59,834 nt of DNA from Eubacteriaceae bacterium (GTDB taxonomy: Bacteria; Bacillota; Clostridia; Lachnospirales; Lachnospiraceae), in the NCBI GenBank assembly GCA_910574015.1, contig CAJSYQ010000023.1, positions 1-59,834 on the forward strand. Direction: 5' to 3'. The notes under the pieces are model-generated. The model saw nothing but the letters and a program-made list of their open reading frames with translations. It ran no database searches and was not told the DNA's origin. Of the stretch, positions 15,220 through 24,140 are shown in pieces. A program made the position numbers and the translations under genes. Position 1 is the stretch's first letter. Each line of letters begins with the position of its first letter.

Positions 15220-15819
15220 GTGGATCGACTGCTTGTCTTAACAAATAATGAGAATAGCTCCGCTGTTATCCGATTTTTACAAGAGGATGGAAATCAGGTA
15301 TATGTATGGAATGAGAGGCTGAGTATAAAAGATGTGGAAAACATTATGCCGTCCTTTATTGTTAGCTATAACTATAATTATATTATTGCTCAGGATATCA
15401 TCGAGCATATGGGGGGAAGGGTGATCAATATGCATATATCATTACTTCCCTGGAATCGGGGCTTTAGCCCTAATATCTGGAGCTTTATTGACGACACGCC
15501 AAAAGGGGTTACGATTCATAAAGTAGATGCATCACTTGATACCGGAGATATACTTTTTCAAAAGGAACTTTCATTTTCTTGTGAAAAGGAGACATTTGCT
15601 ACTACTTATAAGAAATTAAACGATGCAGTGCAGAAATTGTTTATGGATCATTGGAGGCAGATTCGTCGTGGAGAAGTCAGACCATACAGACAGCAGGGAA
15701 CAGGATCTTATCATTGTAAGAAGGATCTGGAACAGCTGCAGTGCTTTATTAAGTTTTCATGGGATGATAATATTCGGGAATTTCTGGAAAGATATGAAGA
15801 GAGGAAAAGCTCATTATGA
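15220..15819 (+). CDS. Formyltransferase (second, apparently intact)
   Basis: About 199 residues with a formyltransferase core: I-N-M-H-I-S-L-L-P carries the catalytic Asn-x-His pair, then the V-D-A-S-L-D-T-G-D-I segment has the catalytic Asp. The family uses N10-formyl-tetrahydrofolate to formylate an amine. I prefer the GTG at 15220 because it follows GGGGAAGGGGGAAC and the protein then opens directly with the first strand; a GTG at 15181 overlapping the deacetylase stop (GTGA) is the alternative. Its end overlaps the next gene by four bases. With the first formyltransferase broken, this may be the only working one in the locus, though the two are not close in sequence. Confidence 0.82.
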   Translation: MDRLLVLTNNENSSAVIRFLQEDGNQVYVWNERLSIKDVENIMPSFIVSYNYNYIIAQDIIEHMGGRVINMHISLLPWNRGFSPNIWSFIDDTPKGVTIHKVDASLDTGDILFQKELSFSCEKETFATTYKKLNDAVQKLFMDHWRQIRRGEVRPYRQQGTGSYHCKKDLEQLQCFIKFSWDDNIREFLERYEERKSSL

Positions 15820-17003
15820 GGAAGTCAGGCTATTACTCATCCGGCGAGTTTGCCAGAATGGCACATATTTCAGTGCGGACCGTGAGATACTATGACAAAC
15901 AGAATATTTTGAAACCTTCCTATGTAAATGAATCGGGAGCACGGTTCTATTCGGATCGGGATTTTGTGCGCCTTCAGCAGATTATGCTTCTGAAATATCT
16001 GGGATTTTCCCTGGAGGATATCCGGGAGCTGCTGATCGAGGACATGGATTCTCATTTTCTCAGGAATTCCCTGGAATTGCAGAGAAAGCTGATTCAGGAC
16101 AAGATTGAGCAGCTGCAGATGGTAGAGAAGGCGATCGCAGATACATCCGAGGAGATCCGCCGCAGTGAAAATGTGAACTGGGTTCATATGCTGGATCTGA
16201 TCCATCTGACCAATATGGAGAACAGTCTCAAGAGCCAGTACCAGAATTCCAGCAATATCGCGGCCAGGATCCGGCTTCACAGCCAGTATTCCGTGAATCC
16301 ACAGGGATGGTTTCCCTGGCTGTATGAGCAGTGCGGGATTCAGGATGGCATGAAGATACTTGAGATAGGATGTGGGAATGCCCAGCTCTGGACAGAGAAC
16401 AGAAACAGGCTTCCCAAAGAGCTGTCAGTTGTCCTGTCAGATATTTCGGAGGGGATGATTCGTGAGATCCGCCGTGATAAAAGACTGGATGGGCAGCGTT
16501 TTACTTTCGAGGTGGAGGACTGCCATCATTTACCACATAGAGAAGAGACCTTTGATCTTGTAATTGCAAATCATATGCTTTTCTATTGCGAGGATATACC
16601 TGCCGTGCTGGATGAGGTGAAAAGAGTGCTGAAAAAGGGCGGCGGATTTATCTGCAGTACCTATGGTTCCAAGCATATGAAAGAGATTAATGAACTCGTC
16701 CAGGAGTTTGACCACCGAATTATGCTGTCGGCAGACCGCCTCTATGAAAGGTTTGGAAGGGAAAATGGCAAAGAAATTCTGGAACAGCATTTTCATGAGG
16801 TTATATGGCAGCCTTATGAAGACTCACTAAGCATTGATGTGCCGGAGCCGCTGATTGAGTATATTCTCTCCTGTCATGGCAACCAAAACCAGTATATTGT
16901 TGACCGATATACAAAATTCCGGGCGTTTGTAGCTAAGAAAATGTCTTATAAAAAACTGACGATAACGAAGGATGCCGGGGCTTTTTTATCAAAAAAGTGG
17001 TGA
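15816..17003 (+). CDS. MerR-type regulator fused to SAM-dependent methyltransferase
   Basis: 395 residues in two parts. Residues 5-75 are a MerR winged helix (S-S-G-E-F-A-R-M-A-H-I-S-V-R-T-V-R-Y-Y-D), followed by a coiled-coil linker of the MerR dimerisation type (about 80-125). From about residue 180 comes a class I methyltransferase: motif I is L-E-I-G-C-G-N-A-Q-L-W, motif II region V-L-S-D-I-S-E-G-M and later F-D-L-V-I-A-N-H-M-L. It overlaps the formyltransferase by four bases and ends in a terminator, so it belongs to the glycan operon. It may sense a metabolite or SAM and regulate the locus; whether the enzyme domain is active is unknown. Confidence 0.85.
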   Translation: MRKSGYYSSGEFARMAHISVRTVRYYDKQNILKPSYVNESGARFYSDRDFVRLQQIMLLKYLGFSLEDIRELLIEDMDSHFLRNSLELQRKLIQDKIEQLQMVEKAIADTSEEIRRSENVNWVHMLDLIHLTNMENSLKSQYQNSSNIAARIRLHSQYSVNPQGWFPWLYEQCGIQDGMKILEIGCGNAQLWTENRNRLPKELSVVLSDISEGMIREIRRDKRLDGQRFTFEVEDCHHLPHREETFDLVIANHMLFYCEDIPAVLDEVKRVLKKGGGFICSTYGSKHMKEINELVQEFDHRIMLSADRLYERFGRENGKEILEQHFHEVIWQPYEDSLSIDVPEPLIEYILSCHGNQNQYIVDRYTKFRAFVAKKMSYKKLTITKDAGAFLSKKW

Positions 17004-17022
17004 AATGCAAAAAAAGTACTTG

Positions 17023-17050
17023 AAGGTGACGTTGCGTCACCTTTTATAAT
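17023..17050 (+). terminator. Rho-independent terminator of the glycan locus
   Basis: AAGGTGAC (17024-17031) pairs with GTCACCTT after a GTTGC loop, followed by TTATAAT. It lies 20 bases after the MerR-methyltransferase stop. The remaining 90 bases up to rfbA contain a GGCGG/CCGCC hairpin near 17093-17115 whose role is unclear. Confidence 0.75.
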
Positions 17051-17143
17051 AGCAATAAATAAGTCAGACAGCACAGAATATGCCAGCTATGGCGGGCTTG
17101 ATATAGGGACCGCCCATTACTTTTGAAAGAGAGGATTGATTGT

Positions 17144-18040
17144 ATGAAAGGTATTATATTAGCAGGTGGATCGGGAACCCGGCTGTATCCCCTGACTAAA
17201 GTAACCAGTAAACAGCTCCTGCCGATCTATGACAAGCCCATGATTTATTATCCCATGTCGGTACTGATGAATGCAGGTATCCGTGATATCCTGATCATAT
17301 CAACGCCAATGGATACCCCGCGGTTTCGGGAACTGCTGGGAGACGGAGCACAGTTTGGTCTGAATCTGTCCTATGCCGTTCAGCCAAGTCCCGATGGACT
17401 GGCACAGGCATTTGTTATCGGCCGGGACTTTATTGGAGAGGATTCCGTAGCCATGGTGCTGGGAGATAATATTTTTGCCGGGCACGGTCTGAATAAGAGA
17501 CTGAAGGCAGCAGTAGAAAATGCGGAAACGGGCAAGGGGGCCACGATATTTGGATATTATGTGGACGATCCGGAACGTTTTGGGATTGTAGAATTTGACA
17601 GCGACGGCAGGGCGGTATCCATTGAAGAAAAACCGGAAAATCCAAAAAGCAATTATTGTGTGACCGGGCTGTACTTTTATGATAATAAGGTGGTGGATTA
17701 TGCCGTTAGTCTAAAGCCGTCGGCCCGGGGAGAGCTTGAGATCACAGACCTGAACCGGATCTATCTGGAGCAAAATATGCTGAATGTGGAACTTCTCGGT
17801 CAGGGATTCACCTGGCTGGATACCGGAACACATGAGAGTCTTGTGGATGCTACAAATTTTGTCAAGACCATTGAAACCCACCAGCACCGGAAAATTGCCT
17901 GCCTGGAGGAAATTGCATATCTGAATGGATGGATCACCAGGGAAGATGTGCTTGCCATCTACGAGGAAGTGAAGAAAAATCAGTATGGTCAGTATTTAAT
18001 GGATGTGCTGGAAGGTAAATATATGGACGCGTTGTATTAA
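17144..18040 (+). CDS. rfbA: Glucose-1-phosphate thymidylyltransferase
   Basis: 298 residues, the normal RmlA length. The N-terminus [14 protein letters not shown]-x-P-L-T and [11 protein letters not shown] are the nucleotidyltransferase signature. It makes dTDP-glucose from dTTP and glucose-1-phosphate, the first step to dTDP-L-rhamnose. The start is the ATG at 17144 behind AGAGAGGA; a TTG further upstream (17123) would add seven residues before the conserved Met. It opens an operon with rfbB, rfbD and rfbC in the order A-B-D-C. Confidence 0.95.
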   Translation: MKGIILAGGSGTRLYPLTKVTSKQLLPIYDKPMIYYPMSVLMNAGIRDILIISTPMDTPRFRELLGDGAQFGLNLSYAVQPSPDGLAQAFVIGRDFIGEDSVAMVLGDNIFAGHGLNKRLKAAVENAETGKGATIFGYYVDDPERFGIVEFDSDGRAVSIEEKPENPKSNYCVTGLYFYDNKVVDYAVSLKPSARGELEITDLNRIYLEQNMLNVELLGQGFTWLDTGTHESLVDATNFVKTIETHQHRKIACLEEIAYLNGWITREDVLAIYEEVKKNQYGQYLMDVLEGKYMDALY

Positions 18041-18062
18041 AATAGAGGAAGAGAGGTAAAAT

Positions 18063-19088
18063 ATGGGTAAAACAATTATCGTTACCGGCGGTGCCGGATT
18101 TATTGGAAGTAATTTTGTATTTTATATGCTTGACAAATATTCGGATTACCGGATCATCTGCCTGGACTGCCTGACATATGCGGGAAATCTGTCTACGCTT
18201 CAGCCTGTGATGGAGCATCCGAATTTCCGTTTTGTCAAGAAAAGCATAACGGACAGAGAGGCGGTATATCAGCTTTTTGAAGAGGAGAAGCCGGATGTAG
18301 TAGTGAATTTTGCTGCGGAGAGCCATGTGGATCGTTCCATAGAGAATCCCCAGGTATTTTTGGATACCAATATTATAGGTACTTCGGTTTTGATGGATGC
18401 CTGCCGTAAGTATGGCATCGAACGATATCATCAGGTTTCTACGGATGAGGTATACGGCGATCTCCCGCTGGATCGTCCGGATCTCTTCTTTACCGAGGAC
18501 ACGCCGATCCATACTTCTAGTCCCTATTCATCCAGCAAGGCGGCAGCTGATCTTCTCGTTCTTGCCTACCACAGAACCTATGGCCTTCCGGTAACCATCA
18601 GCCGCTGTTCCAACAATTATGGACCATATCATTTCCCGGAAAAGCTCATTCCTCTTATGATTGCCAATGCCTTGAATGACAAGCCGCTCCCTGTATACGG
18701 CAAGGGTGAGAATGTCCGGGACTGGCTCTATGTGGAGGACCACTGTAAGGCCATCGACCTTATTGTCCATAAGGGGCGTGTGGGCGAGGTTTATAATGTG
18801 GGCGGCCATAATGAGATGAAAAATATTGATATCGTGAAGATGATCTGCAAGGCACTGGATAAACCGGAGAGCCTGATCACCTATGTAACAGACCGAAAGG
18901 GACATGATATGAGATATGCCATCGATCCCACAAAGATCCATAATGAACTGGGCTGGCTTCCGGAGACAAAGTTTGAGGATGGAATACAAAAGACGATCCA
19001 GTGGTATCTGGATCATAAGGAATGGTGGGAAACTATTATTTCTGGTGAGTATCAGAATTATTATGAAAAGATGTATGGAAATCGGTAA
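18063..19088 (+). CDS. rfbB: dTDP-glucose 4,6-dehydratase
   Basis: 341 residues of the extended SDR family. G-G-A-G-F-I-G-S-N-F near the N-terminus binds NAD, S-T-D-E-V-Y-G-D-L carries the catalytic Thr-Asp-Glu set, and S-P-Y-S-S-S-K has the Tyr-x3-Lys pair. It converts dTDP-glucose to dTDP-4-keto-6-deoxyglucose. It begins 22 bases after rfbA with AGAGAGGTAAAAT upstream and precedes rfbD by 25 bases. Confidence 0.95.
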   Translation: MGKTIIVTGGAGFIGSNFVFYMLDKYSDYRIICLDCLTYAGNLSTLQPVMEHPNFRFVKKSITDREAVYQLFEEEKPDVVVNFAAESHVDRSIENPQVFLDTNIIGTSVLMDACRKYGIERYHQVSTDEVYGDLPLDRPDLFFTEDTPIHTSSPYSSSKAAADLLVLAYHRTYGLPVTISRCSNNYGPYHFPEKLIPLMIANALNDKPLPVYGKGENVRDWLYVEDHCKAIDLIVHKGRVGEVYNVGGHNEMKNIDIVKMICKALDKPESLITYVTDRKGHDMRYAIDPTKIHNELGWLPETKFEDGIQKTIQWYLDHKEWWETIISGEYQNYYEKMYGNR

Positions 19089-19113
19089 TGTGCCGTTAAA
19101 AAGGAGAATGGCT

Positions 19114-20055
19114 ATGAAGGTGCTGGTGACAGGAGTAGGCGGTCAATTGGGTCATGATGTGATGAATGAGCTGGCAAAGCGGGGACACGAAGGAACGGGT
19201 ACTGGTCTTAAAGCGGTCTACAGTGGTATACCAGATGGGTCCGAAGTGACTAAGATGCCATATTTTAGTATGGATATTACTGACTCTACTGCAGTAGAAA
19301 ATGTGTTTTCCGAAATCCATCCGGATGCTGTCGTGCATTGTGCAGCATGGACTGCTGTAGATTCTGCAGAGGAGGATGACAACAGGGATAAGGCAGCCAG
19401 GATCAATGTGGCTGGGACTAAGAATATTGTTCGGGCCTGCCAGAAGGAGAGGTGCAGGCTGTTGTACCTTTCCACCGACTATGTCTTTGATGGACAGGGT
19501 GACGCGCCATGGGATCCGGATTGTAAAGCTTATGCGCCGTTGAATGTGTACGGAGAGACAAAATTAAAAGGTGAATTTGTGGTGGCAGAGCAGCTTTCCC
19601 AGTATTTCATCCTTCGCATTGCATGGGTATTCGGAGTGAACGGCAATAATTTTGTCAGGACCATGCTGAGACTGGGAAGGGATCATAACCAGTTGTCCGT
19701 AGTAAATGACCAGATCGGAACCCCGACTTACACATATGATCTGGCTAGGCTGATGGTGGATATGATCGAGACAGAGAAATATGGGTATTATCACGCTACA
19801 AATGAGGGCGGCTATATCAGCTGGTATGATTTTGCTATAGAGATATTCCGGCAGGCAGCAGAGATGGGGCATGAAGAGTATGACGAGGATCATCTGCAGG
19901 TCAGATCAGTAACTACGGATGAATACGGTGTTTCTAAGGCGAGACGTCCGTTTAATTCACGGTTAGATAAGAGTAAACTTACGGCAAATGGTTTTGAACT
20001 TCTGCCGTCATGGCAGGATGCATTGCAGAGGTATTTGAAGGTTATTGGATTGTAG
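19114..20055 (+). CDS. rfbD: dTDP-4-dehydrorhamnose reductase
   Basis: 313 residues from the ATG at 19114 behind AAAGGAGAATGGCT; the frame is open further upstream into rfbB but without a proper start. G-V-G-G-Q-L-G-H-D binds the cofactor, S-T-D-Y-V-F-D-G and N-V-Y-G-E-T-K-L-K-G-E contain the catalytic residues. It performs the last reduction to dTDP-L-rhamnose. It is slightly longer than the shortest RmlD proteins owing to an insertion around residues 30-50. Confidence 0.94.
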   Translation: MKVLVTGVGGQLGHDVMNELAKRGHEGTGTGLKAVYSGIPDGSEVTKMPYFSMDITDSTAVENVFSEIHPDAVVHCAAWTAVDSAEEDDNRDKAARINVAGTKNIVRACQKERCRLLYLSTDYVFDGQGDAPWDPDCKAYAPLNVYGETKLKGEFVVAEQLSQYFILRIAWVFGVNGNNFVRTMLRLGRDHNQLSVVNDQIGTPTYTYDLARLMVDMIETEKYGYYHATNEGGYISWYDFAIEIFRQAAEMGHEEYDEDHLQVRSVTTDEYGVSKARRPFNSRLDKSKLTANGFELLPSWQDALQRYLKVIGL

Positions 20056-20073
20056 AATCAGATGGAGGCAGGT

Positions 20074-20679
20074 ATGGGACAGATAAAGGTTGAAAGGAAT
20101 GCGGGAGGCATTGAGGGAGTGAACGTGATCGAGCCCGCTGTTCATGGAGACAGCCGAGGCTATTTTATGGAGACTTATAATCAAAACGATATGGCAGAGG
20201 CAGGATTGGACTATGTATTTGTACAGGATAACCAGTCAAGCTCTCCCAAGGGAGTATTGCGGGGGCTTCACTTTCAGAAGGAACACCCCCAGGGGAAGCT
20301 GGTCCGGGTGATCCGCGGTCGGGTATTTGATGTAGTAGTGGACCTTAGGGAAGATTCCAGCACTTTCGGAAAGTGGTTCGGCATAGAACTGACAGAGGAG
20401 AATAAGAAACAGATACTGATTCCAAAAGGGTTCGCTCATGGCTATCTGGTACTCAGTGACTGGGCAGAATTTTGTTATAAATGCACGGATTTCTATCATC
20501 CAGGAGATGAGGGAGGACTTGTCTGGAATGATCCGGATATTGGCATTAAATGGCCGGATATCCGCGGAGAATATCCAGGAAACGGTGCCTGCAGCGGATA
20601 TACGCTGACGGATGGTTTTCCCCTGAAGATTAATGAGCGGGATCAGAATTGGTCGGGAATAAAGGAGTATAAACGATGA
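20074..20679 (+). CDS. rfbC: dTDP-4-dehydrorhamnose 3,5-epimerase
   Basis: 201 residues, cupin fold. R-G-L-H-F-Q-K-E-H-P-Q-G-K-L-V-R-V holds the catalytic His, and P-K-G-F-A-H-G-Y-L the second conserved segment. The start at 20074 follows GGAGGCAGGT; an ATG at 20062 is in frame but has no ribosome site. It supplies the epimerised substrate to RfbD. The last four bases overlap the M15 peptidase start (ATGA), so that gene is translated with the rhamnose operon. Confidence 0.93.
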   Translation: MGQIKVERNAGGIEGVNVIEPAVHGDSRGYFMETYNQNDMAEAGLDYVFVQDNQSSSPKGVLRGLHFQKEHPQGKLVRVIRGRVFDVVVDLREDSSTFGKWFGIELTEENKKQILIPKGFAHGYLVLSDWAEFCYKCTDFYHPGDEGGLVWNDPDIGIKWPDIRGEYPGNGACSGYTLTDGFPLKINERDQNWSGIKEYKR

Positions 20680-21353
20680 AGAAGATAGCGGCAGCGGCAG
20701 TGGCGGCGTTTTTGGCAATATGCGTTGTGGCGCCGCCGGAAGCAGTACAGGCAAAGACATATAAAAAAGGGTTTGCCTATCATAAAATATCGTCTGAAAT
20801 GAAATCCCAAATGACAGGAAAATCGTTTCCGAGATCAGGGGCGAAGATATCATTTTCTGATCTTCGGGAGGTTCGTGTAAAATATTATGATTTTAAAGGG
20901 AAGGTCAGGACCGGTTCCCTGGTTGTACACAAAAAGATTGCCTTGAAGACGGCGAAGATCTTCTATGAGCTCTATCAGATCAGATATCCGGTACAGAAGA
21001 TCCGGCCCATTGATATGTATGATGCCGACGATACGCGCTCCATGGAGGCAAATAATACATCTGCCTTTAATTATCGCAGGGTACAGGGGAGCACAAAGCT
21101 CTCCATGCACAGTAAGGGATTGGCCATCGATCTCAATCCCCGTATCAATCCCTGTATCCGAAACGGCGTAGTGGATCCTCCCGGTGGGAAGGTGTATAAA
21201 AACCGTAATGTCAGGAAATGCAAGGGAAAGTACAGGAAGTATATGATCCATAAAGGAGACAGGGTATATAAGATCTTTAAAAAATATGGGTTTAAATGGG
21301 GTGGGGAATGGTACTCCTTAAAGGATTACCAGCATTTCGAATATGTGGGATAA
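20676..21353 (+). CDS. Secreted M15-family peptidase (DD/LD-carboxypeptidase-like)
   Basis: 225 residues with a cleavable signal peptide (K-K-I-A-A-A-A-V-A-A-F-L-A-I, cleavage after about A-V-Q-A-K). Zinc ligands of the M15 fold are visible: His145 and Asp152 in S-M-H-S-K-G-L-A-I-D, and His220 in Y-Q-H-F-E at the C-terminus. Members trim cell-wall peptides outside the membrane. Coupling to rfbC suggests that rhamnose polymer export and wall remodelling are made together. No other catalytic family fits. Confidence 0.83.
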   Translation: MKKIAAAAVAAFLAICVVAPPEAVQAKTYKKGFAYHKISSEMKSQMTGKSFPRSGAKISFSDLREVRVKYYDFKGKVRTGSLVVHKKIALKTAKIFYELYQIRYPVQKIRPIDMYDADDTRSMEANNTSAFNYRRVQGSTKLSMHSKGLAIDLNPRINPCIRNGVVDPPGGKVYKNRNVRKCKGKYRKYMIHKGDRVYKIFKKYGFKWGGEWYSLKDYQHFEYVG

Positions 21354-21429
21354 GGATGGTGAAATATATTACCAGGAAAAGAGACTGCCCGGCCTTTTCC
21401 TGGTAATGTTGTAAAATTTTTTATCCGAT

Positions 21430-22584
21430 TTACTTGTTTTCGCCAAGGATATGGTATCTTCCGTGGGAGATAAATTCTATTTTACCACTATCTCTGAGTT
21501 TTTGCAGGTTGCGCCGGATGGATGCCCGTATCGTATTGTTTTCGGGATATTCTTCTTGGAGCTGGGATTCAAAAGCATACAAATCCTGTAACGAAAACTC
21601 GTCATGAAAATGTTTTTTTATGAGGTCATATAATTTTTCATGCCAGAGATTACCTTCTATTTCTGAAAAGAGATCATCTGTAATTGTTTCTTTGTTCTCT
21701 TCTGTTAAATCGATACTGTTTAAATGATCCAGTGCATCAGAAAAGGTCTGCCTTAATTTGTCGCACAAGCTCTGGATCGTTTCGCAGTCCTCCTTTTTTA
21801 GAAATCTGCTGTGAGCAACCTTGCAGCGCAATTTATAGAGTTGTTCCCAGTCCTTTTTTATCGGATTCGCCTCTAAACCATTTCCCGCTTTTTCCTTAAA
21901 ATATCGGTTCCAGTAGCTGTCCTTTTTATATTTTAACAGATCCACATCAGGCGGTAGTCTATTTTCTGTCAGGGAATCTATTATTTTTAATAAATCTTCC
22001 TGTTTCTTTAGCGGCCGTGCAGTAAAAAGATATTTTGTCAGATCAATAAAATCAATATTATGTAAAAAACCACTGTCAGTATCTTTTTCGTTACGGATAT
22101 TGATATCTTTGGGAATATTATTAAAAAAATCCATTCCAACGGATACTAACATAAATTTAGTTATCAGTTTCCGCATGAGATTTTCAATCTCAATGATTCT
22201 CGGGTATGCTAATTTTGCATAATAGATGCCGACATCGTCCCACAAGACTTCATAACTGCAATTTTTCAAATTCGAAGATACAGTGATCTTAAGTTCCCGG
22301 ACAACCTCCGTTAAAGTGTCCAGAGTGCCCGTAAGCACGAGATCGTTATATGGACTATCCGTAGTAAGTATAGTAATGGAATAGATATTTTCTGATTCGG
22401 TGAAAATATTAAATTCGAATTCCTTTTCTTTAAAGAGCAGGCTGTAGCAGCCTTCGTTTTCAAGTGAAATAAGTTCAAATCTGTCATTTAATTTGAAAAG
22501 TTCCACTACTTTTTTTGCATTGTTAAATAAAGAATTTGTCTCCGTATTAATTTTCAGCAGTAACTCAACCTTATATTCTTCCAT
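21430..22584 (-). CDS. HEPN-like domain protein with C-terminal winged-helix-like segment
   Basis: 384 residues, no signal peptide. Residues about 130-300 are helical and include E-I-E-N-L-M-R-K-L and then R-C-K-V-A-H (253-258), an R-x4-H motif of HEPN proteins, many of which are RNases in toxin or defence systems. The last 60 residues (S-L-Q-D-L-Y-A-F-E to R-N-L-Q-K-L-R-D-S-G-K-I-E-F) resemble a winged helix of the restriction-enzyme-associated type. The N-terminal 110 residues look like an alpha/beta domain that I do not recognise. No antitoxin-sized gene adjoins it. Function is open; RNA cleavage is a hypothesis only. Confidence 0.6.
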   Translation of the reverse strand: MEEYKVELLLKINTETNSLFNNAKKVVELFKLNDRFELISLENEGCYSLLFKEKEFEFNIFTESENIYSITILTTDSPYNDLVLTGTLDTLTEVVRELKITVSSNLKNCSYEVLWDDVGIYYAKLAYPRIIEIENLMRKLITKFMLVSVGMDFFNNIPKDINIRNEKDTDSGFLHNIDFIDLTKYLFTARPLKKQEDLLKIIDSLTENRLPPDVDLLKYKKDSYWNRYFKEKAGNGLEANPIKKDWEQLYKLRCKVAHSRFLKKEDCETIQSLCDKLRQTFSDALDHLNSIDLTEENKETITDDLFSEIEGNLWHEKLYDLIKKHFHDEFSLQDLYAFESQLQEEYPENNTIRASIRRNLQKLRDSGKIEFISHGRYHILGENK

Positions 22585-22663
22585 TCGTGAAACACCTCGA
22601 TTTTATTACGATTTTAACAAGGATAATTTTATTATAGTAAAAATGCTGTCTAAGTTCAACAAT

Positions 22664-22745
22664 ATTTCGCAAAAAAGCTGCTGCAATTTCGCAAAAAAAC
22701 TGCTGCAAAGAGGAATATTTCTTTTTGCAGCAGCTCTTTTCTATC
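22664..22745 (-). terminator. Rho-independent terminator with duplicated 3' arm
   Basis: On the minus strand GCTGCTGCAAA pairs with TTTGCAGCAG followed by seven T, then the block GCGAAAT-TGCAGCAGC-TTTTTT repeats the right arm and T run a second time. It lies just after the SpoIID-like gene and would end its transcript. The rest of the 176-base gap contains an AT-rich stretch that is probably the promoter of the HEPN-like gene. Confidence 0.75.
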
Positions 22746-22760
22746 TTGGATTCCATATTT

Positions 22761-23993
22761 TTATACAAGCTCGGCGATGCGGCTGACACCGACGTAGATT
22801 TGTGAGATTTTATACCAGGTCCGGAATCCCACGATGCCATCCTGTGTGAGGTTAAAGATTTTCTGGAATGTCTTAACAGCTTCCTCCGTCCTTGGACCGA
22901 AAATTCCATCTTCAGCGATCTTTGGTATCAGCGGATAGGCCCCGGCGATGACGTTGAGCTGACGCTGCATCTGTCTTACCTTGTCGCCCGTAGAACCCTG
23001 CCGCAGCGGAGTTCCCGGATAGGAGGAGGGGACGCCGGAGATTTCTTCCGTCTCGTTAATATAAATCGAATCGCCATAATAGTTTCGCAGTATTTCAATG
23101 GCCGTGTAGCCCTGGTCGCCCAGTGACTTGGATCCCCACTGGCTCATCCAGTTGGGACAGGATACATTTTTGCCGTCGCAGTACTGGGTCAGGATGGGCT
23201 GCTGCACATTGGGACGTGAGAGGAAGTTACTGAATATTTCATCTACTACCACGGAGATGCTTTCGAAGATATTCCGGTTTGGAATCCATTTGTGGTCATA
23301 AGCCGTGGAGGTAGTTATGGTAAATTCGTAGCCCTTGTTGCGGTACCATTCGGTATATACCCTGTTTAGGGTAAATGACTGGATGGCCAGCACATTGGCC
23401 TGGATCGTGGCCTCCGGCCAGGTGGAGTAGATCTCGCTGCTTGCCACGTTTTTTATATAATCACGGTATCTTACATAATAGTTTTTGGCTCCCGGGTCTG
23501 ACGGCGGCCCGTCATGAACAACGACGTATTCAGGTATGACTACCCGGGAAAGTACGATCTCACCTGTCTCTTCCACCGTTTTGATCTCACTTTCCGCAAT
23601 CTTGGGCGGGTAGTCGCCCCACAATGTGTGGTCCGGGATCACGAAGAGCTCGGCGCTGTCAGGCTCTGCTGTATCCGCCGGAATCAGGCTTATATCCTGG
23701 ATGGCAGTCTCCCCGGAGAAGATTTCGGCACCGTTTACTTCCACTGTCTCAAATCCCGGTGCGCTGATGTATATGGTATATTCCGAATATGGTTTGTCAG
23801 CTGTAGGATCCATGGAGTATTCCAGAGGCGGCGCCTCCAGTTCAACATTATTCAGCTGTCCCTGTGCATCCGTGCGGGCCTCTTCGATGGTCTGTCCGGG
23901 GGCATTTTCCGTTGTGATCCGTATGGTGGCGCCCTCCACGGGACGGCTGGTATTATCAGATATAACATTGATATTTAGTTTTCCATATTCCAT
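22761..23993 (-). CDS. SpoIID-like protein with carboxypeptidase-regulatory-like and peptidoglycan-binding domains
   Basis: 410 residues from the ATG at 23993 (minus-strand GGAGGTTAGC upstream; an in-frame ATG at 24005 lies before it). Residues 1-105 form a beta-sandwich like the carboxypeptidase-regulatory domain (P-V-E-G-A-T-I-R-I-T). The centre, from about 140, matches SpoIID-type proteins (I-Q-A-N-V-L-A-I-Q-S-F-T-L-N-R, later Q-Y-C-D-G and W-M-S-Q-W-G-S). The C-terminus is a peptidoglycan-binding module (G-D-K-V-R-Q-M-Q-R-Q-L and G-I-F-G-P-R-T-E-E-A-V). No signal peptide is seen, as in some spore-associated proteins. A spore or cortex role is inferred from the family. Confidence 0.8.
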   Translation of the reverse strand: MEYGKLNINVISDNTSRPVEGATIRITTENAPGQTIEEARTDAQGQLNNVELEAPPLEYSMDPTADKPYSEYTIYISAPGFETVEVNGAEIFSGETAIQDISLIPADTAEPDSAELFVIPDHTLWGDYPPKIAESEIKTVEETGEIVLSRVVIPEYVVVHDGPPSDPGAKNYYVRYRDYIKNVASSEIYSTWPEATIQANVLAIQSFTLNRVYTEWYRNKGYEFTITTSTAYDHKWIPNRNIFESISVVVDEIFSNFLSRPNVQQPILTQYCDGKNVSCPNWMSQWGSKSLGDQGYTAIEILRNYYGDSIYINETEEISGVPSSYPGTPLRQGSTGDKVRQMQRQLNVIAGAYPLIPKIAEDGIFGPRTEEAVKTFQKIFNLTQDGIVGFRTWYKISQIYVGVSRIAELV

Positions 23994-24061
23994 GCTAACC
24001 TCCATGTAAAGGATAGATTAACTATATTATATGAACAATTTGTGAAAACGGTGAATTCTGC

Positions 24062-24120
24062 TTGACATTTTGTGCCGGGAGGATATAATTAACTTGCTAA
24101 TAGTTTATAAGCTAATTATC
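24062..24120 (+). promoter_or_regulatory. Sigma-A-type promoter and possible MarR operator
   Basis: TTGACA (24062-24067) and TATAAT (24084-24089) are perfect consensus boxes with a 16-base spacer. Directly downstream, CTTGCTAATAGTTTATAAG (24093-24111) is an imperfect inverted repeat placed where a repressor would block transcription. The gene behind it is a MarR regulator, so autoregulation is likely. Confidence 0.75.
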
Positions 24121-24140
24121 TGGAGGGGAGGTTTTTAAGT

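Noticed and set aside
21430-22584. Classical type II toxin-antitoxin module
   Set aside because: There is no small adjacent antitoxin or nucleotidyltransferase gene on either side.
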